A stretch of DNA of 64,000 nt from Alternaria dauci (lineage: Eukaryota > Ascomycota > Dothideomycetes > Pleosporales > Pleosporaceae): contig NC_091272.1 in NCBI RefSeq assembly GCF_042100115.1, positions 6,324,001 through 6,388,000 of the forward strand, written 5' to 3'. A program made the position numbers and the translations under genes. Within the stretch, counting starts at the first letter, position 1. Every line of letters begins with the position of its first letter. The notes under the pieces are model-generated. The model saw only the letters and a list, made by a program, of their open reading frames with translations, had not been told where the DNA came from and did not search any database. Shown piece by piece: positions 45,405 through 56,203 of this stretch.

Positions 45405-45930
45405 GGGCGTCAGCGTGGTTGATAGCGCTGACGGGCCATCCCTGCGCGAGCTTGCATCATCACTGTTGTTGCGCAGCAACGAAGTACACAGCCGCGTAAC
45501 GATGTATAAGCATGTACTGTGTATATAATATTCAGAATTCACTGAAAGATTACCTGCACTACAACCTTGACAACACCAGGCATTCCAAATTCCATCCCAA
45601 AGCCAATTTGTGATCGGCGTCGATAGCAAGGTAAGTACCGATGGTTCCGGCGTGGAAGGGACGATTGGACCCTCATACGTCACTGGCTACTTGCCCAGGG
45701 TCCGATGACGCTGCGACAGGACCACCCGCTTCCTCCCGCCCACTGCTATAATTCTCCAGCCCCAGCCCAACCTCCAACCAGCAGATCATTCATCCGAGAT
45801 TTCTCGCTTCAGCCACCCGACTCATTCATCTCCGCAGAGACCCTGACGCTTTGCTAGAAACGATAAACCTGAGTTTGTTCGCATCAGTACAACAACCCTA
45901 TACCCACATCTTCATATACACATCAACAAA

Positions 45931-46540
45931 ATGGTCTCAAGAGCAGTTTCCATGGGCCTTCGCGCCTGGCAGGTATGTCTATAGCGTTCGCATCCAGAAG
46001 ATTCCTACTAATATGGAATAGTTGATCTGCGCCATTCTCGTCACGGCATTCATGGGTAACAATGTTGCGCGTGCCTGGTCGGGAGTGCACTCCATCATCA
46101 ACTACTCGCTCTTCGTCGGTATCTGGTGGTTGTTTACATTGCTCTACTTCCTACCTACGTCCTTCATCGAGAAGTTCAGCATCCCTGTTGTCGACATCGC
46201 GCTGGATGCCCTCAGTGTGCTCTTCGGCTTCTGCGCCGCCGTTGCTCTTCCCGCATACATTGGCGCGCACAGCTGCTCGAACGATGTAAGTCTTGTTCAT
46301 TCAACGACACGACGAACGTGGACTAATCGCACACAGTCATACACCCGCTCCAACAGCGTCCTCAACAGCTCCGCAGACACCGAGCAGAACTGTCGTCAGG
46401 CCCAGGCCACCACTGCTTTCCTCTGGTTCGGATGGGCTGCATTTGTCGCTACCCTTGCCATCAACTTCATGAACGGACGCGGCAGTGGCGCCAACCTTCG
46501 CGGCGGCATCCGCCGTGGTCCTGCCATGAGCCAGGTCTAG
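45931..46540 (+). CDS. NCE102: MARVEL-domain protein, Nce102-like
   Basis: Three exons, 45931-45972, 46022-46285 and 46337-46540, give 169 aa, matching the ~170-aa family. Four hydrophobic helices fit a MARVEL topology: LICAILVTAFMGNNV, YSLFVGIWWLFTLLYFLP, DIALDALSVLFGFCAAVALP, and a last helix from TAFLWFGWAAFVATLAINF. Yeast Nce102 organises eisosomes and plasma-membrane sterol-rich domains, senses sphingolipids and was linked to non-classical export. The first intron has a perfect TACTAAT branch site only a few bases from its AG. The start context AACAAAATGG is strong. The C-terminal tail is Gly/Arg-rich (GRGSGANLRGGIRRG). Confidence 0.93.
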
Positions 46541-47395
46541 GATGCCTGCAGAATCTACTCTGACGGTTCTTGGAGTACACGATCAGATGCCAGCGAGGTC
46601 TGAGCTTACTTCAATACCACGCGTCACGATTTAGAATATATATGATATGAAGACGGAAATACATCGCGCTTGATGCGCATGCTGAATAGGATGGAATGGA
46701 AACGCGATGGATTATAGGATACCAGGAAACGTCCACGACGACATGCGGCGTTTACATTGATCTTTAGCGACTGTAATAATACTATAGGTAATACGATTTG
46801 AATTATGACACCCCTAAAGCCTTTACACACTGTCTTGCGTCTTGTGGTTGGGAAAATGTTTCGCTAAGCGTGACGTCATAGCCCACTCATTTCGGCACGC
46901 GTCAGCCACACCCAGCCTCAAGCTTCAGCCATCTTTCAATCTTCAGGATGCTCTTCCCTGTGTCACGACGCGCAACCTCTCAGCCGTGATATCCGCATCG
47001 CATAGCGCCTGGTACCACAGCATAACCCGTTACCCTGCATTGCGCGCGTCTTCCGAGCGGCCGATCATATATTCCTAGCCGAATGTTTCCTCCATGCCCA
47101 TGCCCCTAAAGACATGCTCAAGACGCACTACAAGGCGACTAGACCTTTAGCTTTTTTCCTTCCTTCCCCCGCGGCAACAGGTTTTAAGGTTATCAGATTT
47201 GACACAGCTTAACAGGGTGAAACATGGCTGCTGTTGTTAAGTTTTTGGAGAAGCGTCCACGTGAAACCGTCGCAGATATTGCGGCGGATGAAACCGTCGT
47301 TGGGAACCCACCTCGTCGCGCATATGCGTGGTCTACATTCGCATCCTCCTGGTTCTTCCGAGAATATCGTAGCGGTGCGTCTTTACGATGTCATA
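46541..47395. other. Intergenic region, convergent 3' ends
   Basis: 855 bp between the Nce102-like gene (+) and the small membrane-protein gene (-). Only short frames; a 94-codon plus frame at 47224-47508 overlaps the minus gene and was rejected. Confidence 0.4.
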
Positions 47396-47740
47396 TCATC
47401 GTCCTGGCGCTTGACTATCCGTACATGACTTCCCTTGAGAAGACGCAACGACCTTGGTGGGCGCAGCTTCGTCCGATGCACGGACGAATGTTGGACTTGT
47501 CTTCATAGTCGGCTCTCTAATAGATTCAGGGGGTGGTGATGGCGGTGTAGTATCCACATTCGGCGGTACCGTATCGTCTTCATCTGAAGAGTAGGCGAGG
47601 AGACGACATTGGATGAGAGCCATGAGGTAGTAAACCGCCAACCACAGGGGAACAGAGACTAGCCATGAATCGCGCAGATCAAGTAATTCGTGTAGAACGA
47701 CGGCTACGATGAAGGCGCGGAGAATGAGTTGCGAGGACAT
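47396..47740 (-). CDS. Small two-helix membrane protein, hypothetical
   Basis: Single exon, 114 aa. Two hydrophobic stretches, LILRAFIVAVVLHELL (about residues 5-20) and WLVSVPLWLAVYYLMALIQ (26-44), are followed by an acidic and proline-rich tail (SSDEDDTVPPNVDTTPPSPP). This alternation of helices and hydrophilic tail is what a real small membrane protein looks like, and the ATG lies just before the first helix. No family is recognised. The opposite-strand frame is less protein-like. Confidence 0.5.
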   Translation of the reverse strand: MSSQLILRAFIVAVVLHELLDLRDSWLVSVPLWLAVYYLMALIQCRLLAYSSDEDDTVPPNVDTTPPSPPPESIREPTMKTSPTFVRASDEAAPTKVVASSQGKSCTDSQAPGR

Positions 47741-48371
47741 GGTGAGCGAGCGGTATGTTGGTTGAGTTCTGCCTTCTAGTGGTGGAGTAGTTGCCCTAAG
47801 ATTATCCGTTCATATACCCCCTGAGCGTCACTTAGAATGAGCTAGTCTACAGACAATGATGGCAACGCGAGCAAATAGGCCATGAGCAGTAGATAGAAGT
47901 GACCATGTAGAGACAAAGCCAATGTGGCAGAATCGGCGCGAAAAAGGGGAGAAGCTGTGCCTTCACTGACGATTTGCGATAGCGTGTGAGTGCCAGAAAA
48001 AACCGAGGCTTAATGGATCGTATAGAAACAACGAGAGACGTTGAGTACAAGACATCGTCAAAGTAAACATTCCGCGAAGAGGCATCAAGGCTGCGCCAAA
48101 CAATGCACGCTCACATTAATCACAAAGATGATGAATGCAACACCCAGCAATTTATACAATCTTAAAGTCCATGATTCTGGCGAACTATACTATATCTCTA
48201 GTAAATATACACTCTGGGAAAGTATGTTGAACGTCGACGCCGAACACCCCATGAATCAGAGTTCCCATAGGGATCTCGAAACACACATCACATACAGAAC
48301 GCCGATAACCCGGGTATCAAACACCCAAACACACTGTACCACCATGCGTTATGAGCAAGCTCTCCCACAAC
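47741..48371. other. Intergenic region
   Basis: 631 bp with the promoter of the small membrane protein and the 3' untranslated region of topoisomerase II. AT-richer between 48110 and 48230. No gene. Confidence 0.4.
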
Positions 48372-51300
48372 CTACTCGCTATCATCGTCATCATCGAAGC
48401 TAGGTTCGCTCGCCTCATCTGACTCTGCCTCATCATCACTAACCACATACTTTGCCGGCTTAGCAGCAGCCCTACGTCCCGGTCTCGCAGCGGGAGCCCG
48501 AGCAGCAGCCTTTGGCTTAGGCGTCGGTTCCTCATCGCCAGAGTCAGATAGGATGTCGTTGGCGATGGCATCCGCATCTTCCATCTTCTCATCCTCGTCG
48601 GAGTCGATCGTGATTTGCTTCTTAGCCTTGGGTGCGGGCTTAGCAGCGTCTGCGTCTTTACCGTGCTTCTTTGCATAAGCTTTCGCTGCGGGGCTCTGGG
48701 CTGCGGGCTTCTTTACAACGGCTTTGGGTTTGGGTGCTGGTTTTGCGGCTGCGGCTTTGGGTTTTGCAGTGAGCCTGCTGGCAACTGGCTTCTTTGCTCC
48801 GAGATCAAAGTCATCCTCGTCAGAGCTCATGATTGTGTCGTGGACGTTGCGAGGAGGGGGCCGCTGTGGCGAAGACTGAGGCATTAGGGCTTCGTAGTTG
48901 GTAGTGTCGCCGTCGATCTCGATGGCGCTGCTGTTCTTCTTCACGGCGGGAGCGGGACGGGCAGTGGTGGTGGCCTTGAACATTGGTACACCATTCGTAC
49001 CGGATCCGATGGTCTTGACCATGCTGCTAACATCGCCGAGAAGGTCATCGTCATCATCGTCAGAGTCGCTGCCCAGGTTGTACTTGGGGGCTGCCTTCTT
49101 TGCGCTGCGAGCAGTACGGGATGCGGTCGCCTTCGAGGGCACCTTCGCTGCCTCCTGAGCGACTGCAGCGAAGACATCAGAGTCTTCATCGTCTGACACT
49201 GGGTCCTTCTTTATAGCCTTGGGAGCAGCAGGGCGGCCACGTTTGGCTGGTGCTGGCGCTGAATCTGCGGAAGCTGATCTGCCATCTTCTCCACCGTCCG
49301 TCTGCGGTGTCTCCTCCTTCTTCTTGACGAGATGCGCGAGCAGAGTGCCTTGCTTTTGCGGCGCAGTTGAGCCAAATGCGCTGCTGCTCTTGAGAGCATC
49401 AACCGCAGTAGGCTTCTTGACCGGTTCTTGCTGTAGATAACTAAGCAATCCCTCCTTCTTCGGCTTTGTCTTCTTCTTAACCGGTCCAAAGTCAGATCCG
49501 GAGTCGTCCGAGTCACTGCCATCCGCCTTTCTCTTCTTCTTTCCCTTCATCTTGCCAGCACCGATGCCAAGTTTCTGGGACGGGCGGCGAGTGACGGCAG
49601 CGATCTTCTTCTTGCGTTTGACCTCTTCCTCCAGCTGAATATTCCATTCGTCCATGAAGGCGTCAAGATCAACATTCCAGATGTCCTTGGGTGACATTTT
49701 GATGAGGGTGTCGATCTCGTGTTGCTTCTCGCCAATCTGCTTCAGAAGCTTCTCGACGCGTTCCTGAGTAAGAGACCAAATGGCCATCTAAGAGATGTTA
49801 GTTCAAATGTTGTGGATAGGATTGGTAGCACTTACACCCAGCAGATAGTCGTAGTCATTCGCATTCACCTCCGCCTCAGTCTCCTCTGATTCCTCGTCCT
49901 CCTGGACATCCTCGACCTCGCCAGCAGCTTTGGCCTCCTCAACCTTGGGGAAGGGGGTGAAACCAAGCTTTTTGAGCTCTTGAACGAGCACGGTCTTCTT
50001 CTTCTTCGAGACAGTAAGCTTTCCATCGATGATCATTTGGATGAATCTGGCCTGGTTCGTCATCTTCAGGTGTTCCTTCTCCATAACCTGAAGCTGGTGC
50101 TGCTTTCGCTTCTCATAGTATCGCAGACGGACGTGGTAGAACTCCTCGATGATATCGAGAACGCTTGCATACTTGTGAATGCGTCCATGTGCGTCGAAAG
50201 CGACAAGATTACTAGTCGACTGAGGTTTGAAAAGCTTGAACATTTCTTCCAGACCCTTGGCAAGCGCTGCTGCCATGTACTTATCTTCCATCTTGATGAT
50301 GAAGTGAACGCGGTCTGGGGTGTTGTAGTCGATGTAATCCTTGATGTAAGAAGGACCCTTCTCAGCCTTGATGATCTCCTCGAGCTTCTCCTTGAAGTCC
50401 TGTGTCCAGTAGCGAACCGGTAGTTCCGTAATCTCAACCTCGTTATCGCCAGTCTGTCGGACAACTCCAGTGAACTGGTAGCGATCAGGACCAAGCACTG
50501 TTGTTGTACCAGTGAAGCCCTTGTACCAGGGAACCATAGGAGTCATGTCTTCCTTGGTCGCGCCTGGCGCCATACGGCGTCTGATGTTCTCAATGATGTC
50601 CATGGGGTTGAAGTTGGGGATTTCCGAACTCCAGCCAGTACCAATACCGCTCGAACCGTTGATAAGAATCGTGGGCAGGATGGGAACGAACATCTCGGGC
50701 TCGATCTTGTGACCATCCGACTCACCGTACTTCAACAGCGAGTCATCGTGGGCGTGGAAGATACGTCGTGCAAATGGCGAAAGGCGTGTGTAAATGTACC
50801 TGGCGCTGGCAGCATCGGCACCACCCTTGAGACGCGAACCGAAGTTACCACTGGGTTCGAGGAAATTGATGTTGTTGGTACCGACAAAGTTTTGCGCAAG
50901 ATTGACAATAGTTCCTTGCATAGAAGCTTCGCCGTGAGCATAGTCGGTGGATCCAGAAACGGAACCTGCAAGCTCAACAACCTTAACATCCTTTCTGATG
51001 TTCCGCCTGAAACAGGTGTATAGGACCTTTCGCTGACCGGGCTTCAGACCATCGACAACTGAGGGAATCGATCGCACGTTGTCGGCCATGGAGAAAAGGA
51101 TAAGCTCCTTGTTTACAAAGTCATCATAGGAGATGTCTGGGGTTGTGAGGTCAAGATGCTGTCCAGGCACGAAGTCGCGCAGCCAGTCTTTACGAGCGTC
51201 AGCCTTCTTCTTCGAGAAAGCCAGCTCGATGAGTTTCTCCTCTTCTTCACGCATGACCTGGAAACGCTTCATGTGTGTGTCGAGGTCTTTGAAGTAGATT

Positions 51301-53646
51301 TGAGCATCGGGAATGTCGCTGGTACCCAGTCCCTTGTAGTACTTGTGGTCCCATCCTTTCTCGTGCTTGTGCTGCTCTTTCCACTCTTCGTATTCAGGCA
51401 TGGAGAAGAAGCTTCGCATGTTGCGCGGGTTCTTGGGGTCGCCCTTCCAAACTTTGACGATAGGAGTGATGAACTCCAAGAGGAAGCCGGGGATCTTGAG
51501 CAAGCTGGGGAATTGGCACTGGAGGAAGTTGATGAGTAGACCCTTGATATGGCTACCGTCGTGATCTTGATCAGTCATGATCATGAGATGACCGTAACGC
51601 AAGCTCTTCATGTCCGCTACGGTATACTCCTTTTTATGCTGAAGTCCCATAAACTTCTTGATGTTCTGGATCTCGGCATTCTTCATGATCTGATCGACAG
51701 TTGCATCTCGGACATTGAGGAGTTTACCACGAAGCGGGAAGACACCAAACAGATCCTGGTTGACTACAGCACGACCAGCCAAAGCAAGCACACTGGCTGA
51801 CTCACCCTCAGTGAGGATAAGTGTGCAGAGATGTCCGTCCTTTGTTCCTGCCTTGTTGGCATCTGTAAGCTTTGCGTTGCTTATACGGTTGCGCTTGTTG
51901 CCGTCGGTTTTCTTCATCATCTGGTCGGCCTTTTGCTGAGCAAAGTGCATGATGTTCTGGATGACGTCGGTCTTCGCGATGGCGTTGAGAAACTTGTCGC
52001 TGAGGACTGGCTTGCTACCGAACTGGCTAGCCTTTGTCGTGAGCTGCTCCTTGGTCTGGGATGTGAAGGCCGGGTTGACAATGGAACAGTTGACGAACAA
52101 GAACAGATGGTTCTTAATCTGCGCGGGCTTCAGCTTGACAGCAGCCTTGTTCTTCTTGTTGACAATCGCCATGAGCTTCTCAATAATTTGGTCGGCGATG
52201 TGGTTGACGTGGGTACCACCAGATGTCGTTGCAATCGAGTTGACGAAGGACACTTGGTTGAATGAACCATCTGACACGGCGAAACCAATGTCCCAGCGGT
52301 CCAGCTTGTCTGTAATGATGACATCCTTCTCCTTGTCGTCTTCGCTCTTGCCCTGATCGCGCGAGATCGACTTGGTGTACATCTCCATGTACTTGGCGAA
52401 CGATGTGATCTTGATGCGTTCTCCGTTCAGGTAGACCTTGATGCCTCGTAGTGTACCAGCCATATCGTAGGTCCTGCGCTTGACCATGGCCTCGAAATCG
52501 TCATCGATACCGGTCATGCCAAACCGAGCGTAGTCGGCCTTCCAGCTGACCTTGGTGTAGTCGTCCGCCTTGATATCGGTGATCTTGGCCTTGCCCATCT
52601 TGCTCATGTTGTCCGTCCAGGTCTGCTTGTACTTCTTCTTCTGCTTTGAGTCGACCGTCTCGACTGTGAACTCGGTACTGAAAACGTTACAGAGCTTTGC
52701 ACCGTAACCGTTGCGACCACCCGTGACCTTCTGCTGGTTGTCGTCATAGTTGGAGGATGTGAGAAGGTGACCAAAGATCATCTCTGGTACATATATGCCG
52801 TGTTCCTATTCAAATTAGCAGCGACCTCGAGCCAATTTTCGAAAGCGACTGACTTTGTGAATTTCAATTGGGATTCCCTTGCCGTCGTTCTTGATGGAGA
52901 TCTCGCCAGACTCTCGGTCCACGTTGACCCTGATCTCGCTCATGTTCTTGTCGTTCTGCTTGTTGTCTGCCGCGTTTACGAGAATCTCGTCGAAGATCTT
53001 GTACAGACCGGGAACGTAGGTTACGTCGCGGAACTCCATCGACTCGCTCTCGGAGTTGTAGACCCACATCTTGTCTGTCTGTCGCTCCACGGAACCGATG
53101 TATGTGTCAGGGCGCTTCATGATGTGCTCCAAATGCGTCAACTGTCTATGTATTAGTCGTTGCCTTGTAGCGCATTCCTCAAGCACTCACCATCTGGTAC
53201 TTGCTGCTCGCGCCGCCCTTCTTGGGCGCTGAAATGGGCACATCCTCGCCGTCTCCGCCAAAGCTCTCATTCGCGACGTCTGCAAGAGGCTTGCCGCTGG
53301 ACTTCTTCGCGGCCGGCGCCTTCTTGGCCTTTGGCGGCGTGTCTTTAAGGAGCTCCTCGTCGTCATCGAGCGGGTCCTCGTCCATGTCTACATCCGAGTT
53401 CTCGTCCATGTCTGAGTCGGCTTTGGCCTTCTTCTTGGGCGCGGCTTTTGGCTTTGCGGCAGCCTTTGGTTTGCCCGTCGCGCCGGCGGGTCGGCCTCGG
53501 GGTTTTGCAGGTCCAGCTGCTTTCTTCGTCGCTGCGGCTTTTGGTTTCGCGGCAGCCTTGGTGGCCTTTGCGGGCTTTGCGGGCGGGGCGAAGTCGGAGC
53601 TGGCGCCTTCGTCGAAGATGGAGTCTTCCATTAGGGAGTCGTCCAT
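48372..53646 (-). CDS. TOP2: DNA topoisomerase II
   Basis: Type IIA topoisomerase that passes one duplex through another, needed for chromosome segregation. Four exons, 53646-53191, 53141-52854, 52805-49836 and 49787-48372, give 1709 aa. Residues 1-150 are a Lys/Ala-rich, acidic extension, longer than in yeast. The GHKL ATPase follows (NAADNKQND; GGRNGYGAKL near 277-286). The TOPRIM metal site is EGESA (581-585) with DQDHDGSHI (from 660). The winged-helix catalytic tyrosine is Y918 in SARYIYTRL. A coiled-coil and gate region ends near 1200. The C-terminal ~450 residues are Lys/Ala/Ser/Asp-rich, with repeated acidic-Ser patches (SDSDDSGSD, DSDDDDDD) that are probable phosphorylation sites. All catalytic motifs are present. 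The third intron separates the core from the tail. Confidence 0.97.
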
Positions 53647-54570
53647 GGCGGGCTGTTGTCGTGTCCCGAAGGACGAAAAGGAAAAAGTTGAAGACGATAA
53701 AGGCTCTCTATGGCAAAGTGTAGGCGATATGAGCGATGAGAAGCAGCGAGTGGCGACGAAAGGAAGGCGTGGTGGTGAGAAGGCAAAATGTGGAGGCGTG
53801 TTTTGTTAGATGAGGGTCTGTGTTTACGCGTTGGCGTTGCCAAAGCGAGACGCTGCAGGGGAAGGCGCGCTAGTAACGCTAATGCGGGGCTTTCATAGCC
53901 TCATTAGGCGAGGCACGATGACTGGGAGAACTTCAAAACCTCGTCAAACCGCGACGAGTGGTGATGATAGAAGGTGAGGATGAGGTGACTACGAATGAGC
54001 AGCAAAGAGAAAGCTTGGTCGCGGCGTCCGGCCATCGCCCGGGACAAGTACGGCGACTGCTAAGAGACCAGCTGCAGCCTGGGCTATAGACACCAACTCC
54101 AGAATGATCACTACTCTACTCATGCAAGCAAGTGATCACGTCCAGAAGCGGCCTTTTACGAGGTGGCAGTATCTTGATTTGCAGATTGATCTGCATCGAG
54201 GTGAACCCCTTCGTCTCCACACCCTGTTCTCACTTTATTCTTGGAAGCGCTCTCTCTCACTTGGATCCTTATGGTGCTGAGTATACAAGGCCTGACACAC
54301 GAATAGATCGAATGCGTACGTCGTGAAGAGAAAAGCAGGCAGCTGTATGGGTGAGTGGAAGTGAAGCTCCGTGGGTCTGACGTGAGTCCTTGCACTGTAT
54401 GCGCACAATCTCATGTTTCACTGAAAGCTTTCCAGACCCGAAGCGCCATATTGTAAGAACCGACCGCGACCAAAACACTTACCTACTTGATATATCGAAA
54501 CCACCCACCAACCGTGGTTTGGTCCCTGCTACACGGACACAACCTTTCAACTCGACGCCAACTCTTCAGA
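53647..54570. other. Divergent promoter region between TOP2 and the RING protein
   Basis: 924 bp. Contains the TOP2 promoter and leader next to 53647 and the promoter of the RING gene. An in-frame open stretch runs from 54487 to the chosen RING start and could be a longer N-terminus, though it reads like leader. Nothing else is seen. Confidence 0.45.
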
Positions 54571-55896
54571 ATGAGCTCCCCGCCTCTTCCACCGTCAAGA
54601 GTATTTACTCCAAATCGAGATCCTGGTCCTTCAAATCCAGAAGTCCTGTCTCAACAACCGGAATTTCCAGAACCAAATAGCGCTCCCCAACGGTCAAGAA
54701 CGATGCCCCGACGTCTTTCTCCTGAACCATCAGAACCATCAGAACCTCCAAGTTTGTTTGCCCGTCTACCTCAGTCATTTATGATACCTCGACTAGGGAT
54801 CCTATCAGAAAATCGTTTTCCGAGTCATGGCCCAGGTGCGGCGATACCACACCAGGATAATACTCTCTCGCCGTCAATGCATCTACGTCAAGAAGAGACT
54901 CGCACGCAAAGCGAAACGCTATTCGGACCTCTGTCACCTTTCTCGAGCAGCCGAGAACAAGCTGTAAGGCGCGGGCCACTACCAACCTCAACCGCCATAC
55001 CAACCACAGCCCCGCCTTTGGACAATACGCTACTCTCCACCCTTCCCAATATTTACGCCTTCCTAGACAACAATCTCCTCCCCGTGATGCCCTCGCACCC
55101 TCTCTACCCATTCTGCCCAAAAACATGCGGAATCTGCCACGAGATTTTCCACTCGACACACGTCCCCGTATTGATCGTCAAGACACAAGGATGTTCCGGA
55201 CACATATTCGGCTACCAGTGTCTGCGCAGGTCTCTATCGGCAGACACGGCAAATAGCAATAAGTGCCCACTATGTCGGACAACGTGGTTTCAGAGTTCGA
55301 GGCTGCAGCTCGCGAGACTGGCGCTCCTATGGGGACAAATAGAACGAGTGGAGACCAGGATCGTTGAGGAGATTGAACGCACTGAAGCTGAAGCCGAGGC
55401 GGCGAGGGCGACTGCAATTGAGGCTAGGGCGGCTGCGCTTGAGGCTGAGGCGACTACACCTGAGATTGCGACGTCTGCACTCGAGGCTGGGGCTACTGTG
55501 AGTGTGGCAGACGAAACAAGGTCTGCTCTCGATGGGAGAGAGTCAGTGGACTCTCTCTCCAATCAGGCGACTGAAATGTCGCTCCCTAGCGATAGGGCGC
55601 TCGAGATGCTAGATTTTCTTACGAGCGCCCGGGAGACTGAACTGTCAATGCAGAGGGAACATGCTCGTTTTGTGGAAAGGTCACGCGCTCGGGACGCGGA
55701 AACGGAAGCAATATTCGCTTCGTTTCACGCGGCTCGACAACGTGGAACGCGAGGAACATTGGCTATGATAGGTTTCGTCTTCATGCATCTACTATTAATC
55801 GCGTTCAATGTACTCGTGGCGAGGCACGGGTTACTTCCTGTGTTACAGAGCTTCCTTCCAGAAACTTGGGAATGGGAAGATGGAGTAGCTCCGTAG
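54571..55896 (+). CDS. RING-like protein with C-terminal membrane anchor
   Basis: Single exon, 441 aa. Residues 1-170 are Pro/Ser-rich and disordered. The RING-like domain has C186, C189, C208, H211, C217, C232 and C235 (CGIC, GCSGH, then C, then CPLC). The ligand normally found three residues after the histidine (H-x-x-C/H) is a glycine here (HIFGYQC), so one zinc ligand appears missing. Residues ~255-395 form an Ala/Glu-rich helical stretch with repeated EAxA units. A single membrane helix lies near 402-425 (LAMIGFVFMHLLLIAFNVL). A ubiquitin-ligase-like role at a membrane is the family guess, weakened by the missing ligand. The ATG before SSPPLPPSRV was chosen; an in-frame start 28 codons upstream exists. 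Confidence 0.8.
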   Translation: MSSPPLPPSRVFTPNRDPGPSNPEVLSQQPEFPEPNSAPQRSRTMPRRLSPEPSEPSEPPSLFARLPQSFMIPRLGILSENRFPSHGPGAAIPHQDNTLSPSMHLRQEETRTQSETLFGPLSPFSSSREQAVRRGPLPTSTAIPTTAPPLDNTLLSTLPNIYAFLDNNLLPVMPSHPLYPFCPKTCGICHEIFHSTHVPVLIVKTQGCSGHIFGYQCLRRSLSADTANSNKCPLCRTTWFQSSRLQLARLALLWGQIERVETRIVEEIERTEAEAEAARATAIEARAAALEAEATTPEIATSALEAGATVSVADETRSALDGRESVDSLSNQATEMSLPSDRALEMLDFLTSARETELSMQREHARFVERSRARDAETEAIFASFHAARQRGTRGTLAMIGFVFMHLLLIAFNVLVARHGLLPVLQSFLPETWEWEDGVAP

Positions 55897-56203
55897 GCCC
55901 CGCGCATATGTTTAGAAAGGCTGATGGACAGACATATTGTTCTGCCAAGCGATTAAGGAGAAGCATCAGCTTTAGAGTAACCGACATAATCAATGCGATG
56001 AGCCAAGTTCGTACTGATATGCCATTATCGTCACATACAACTATGCAACATATGCGCGTTCAAAATTTCATAGTATAACATACATATAACCATCCATACC
56101 CCAACACCATGCCATGATAACAAACTATGCGACAAGTGAGCTCATATCCACCGTACTGTAAAGCGACTTTTCTGTGACCTCCCTACTCCTCATCTTCCTA
56201 ATC
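55897..56203. other. Convergent 3' intergenic region
   Basis: 307 bp between the ends of the RING gene (+) and the transporter gene (-). Moderately AT-rich 56020-56160, as expected for two 3' untranslated regions. Confidence 0.4.

Larger units (their letters stand above)
38473..45930. other. Gene-poor island
   Basis: 7.5 kb without a convincing gene. Near 38.5-39.6 kb it must contain the PSP1 leader and promoter, and the last ~230 bp are the pyrimidine-rich promoter and leader of the Nce102-like gene. Between them, short frames occur on all strands. The most coding-like are a minus patch at 42576-43059 and a plus patch at about 45198-45404, both listed separately. Small repeats: a CA tract at 39543-39556, CTCCTACG repeats at about 43812-43838, and an AACATCACAAC repeat at about 43217-43247. 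Confidence 0.55.

Noticed and set aside
47224..47508. 94-codon plus frame overlapping the small membrane-protein gene
   Set aside because: Less protein-like than the minus frame, which has two proper hydrophobic helices; cannot exclude both, but support is weak.
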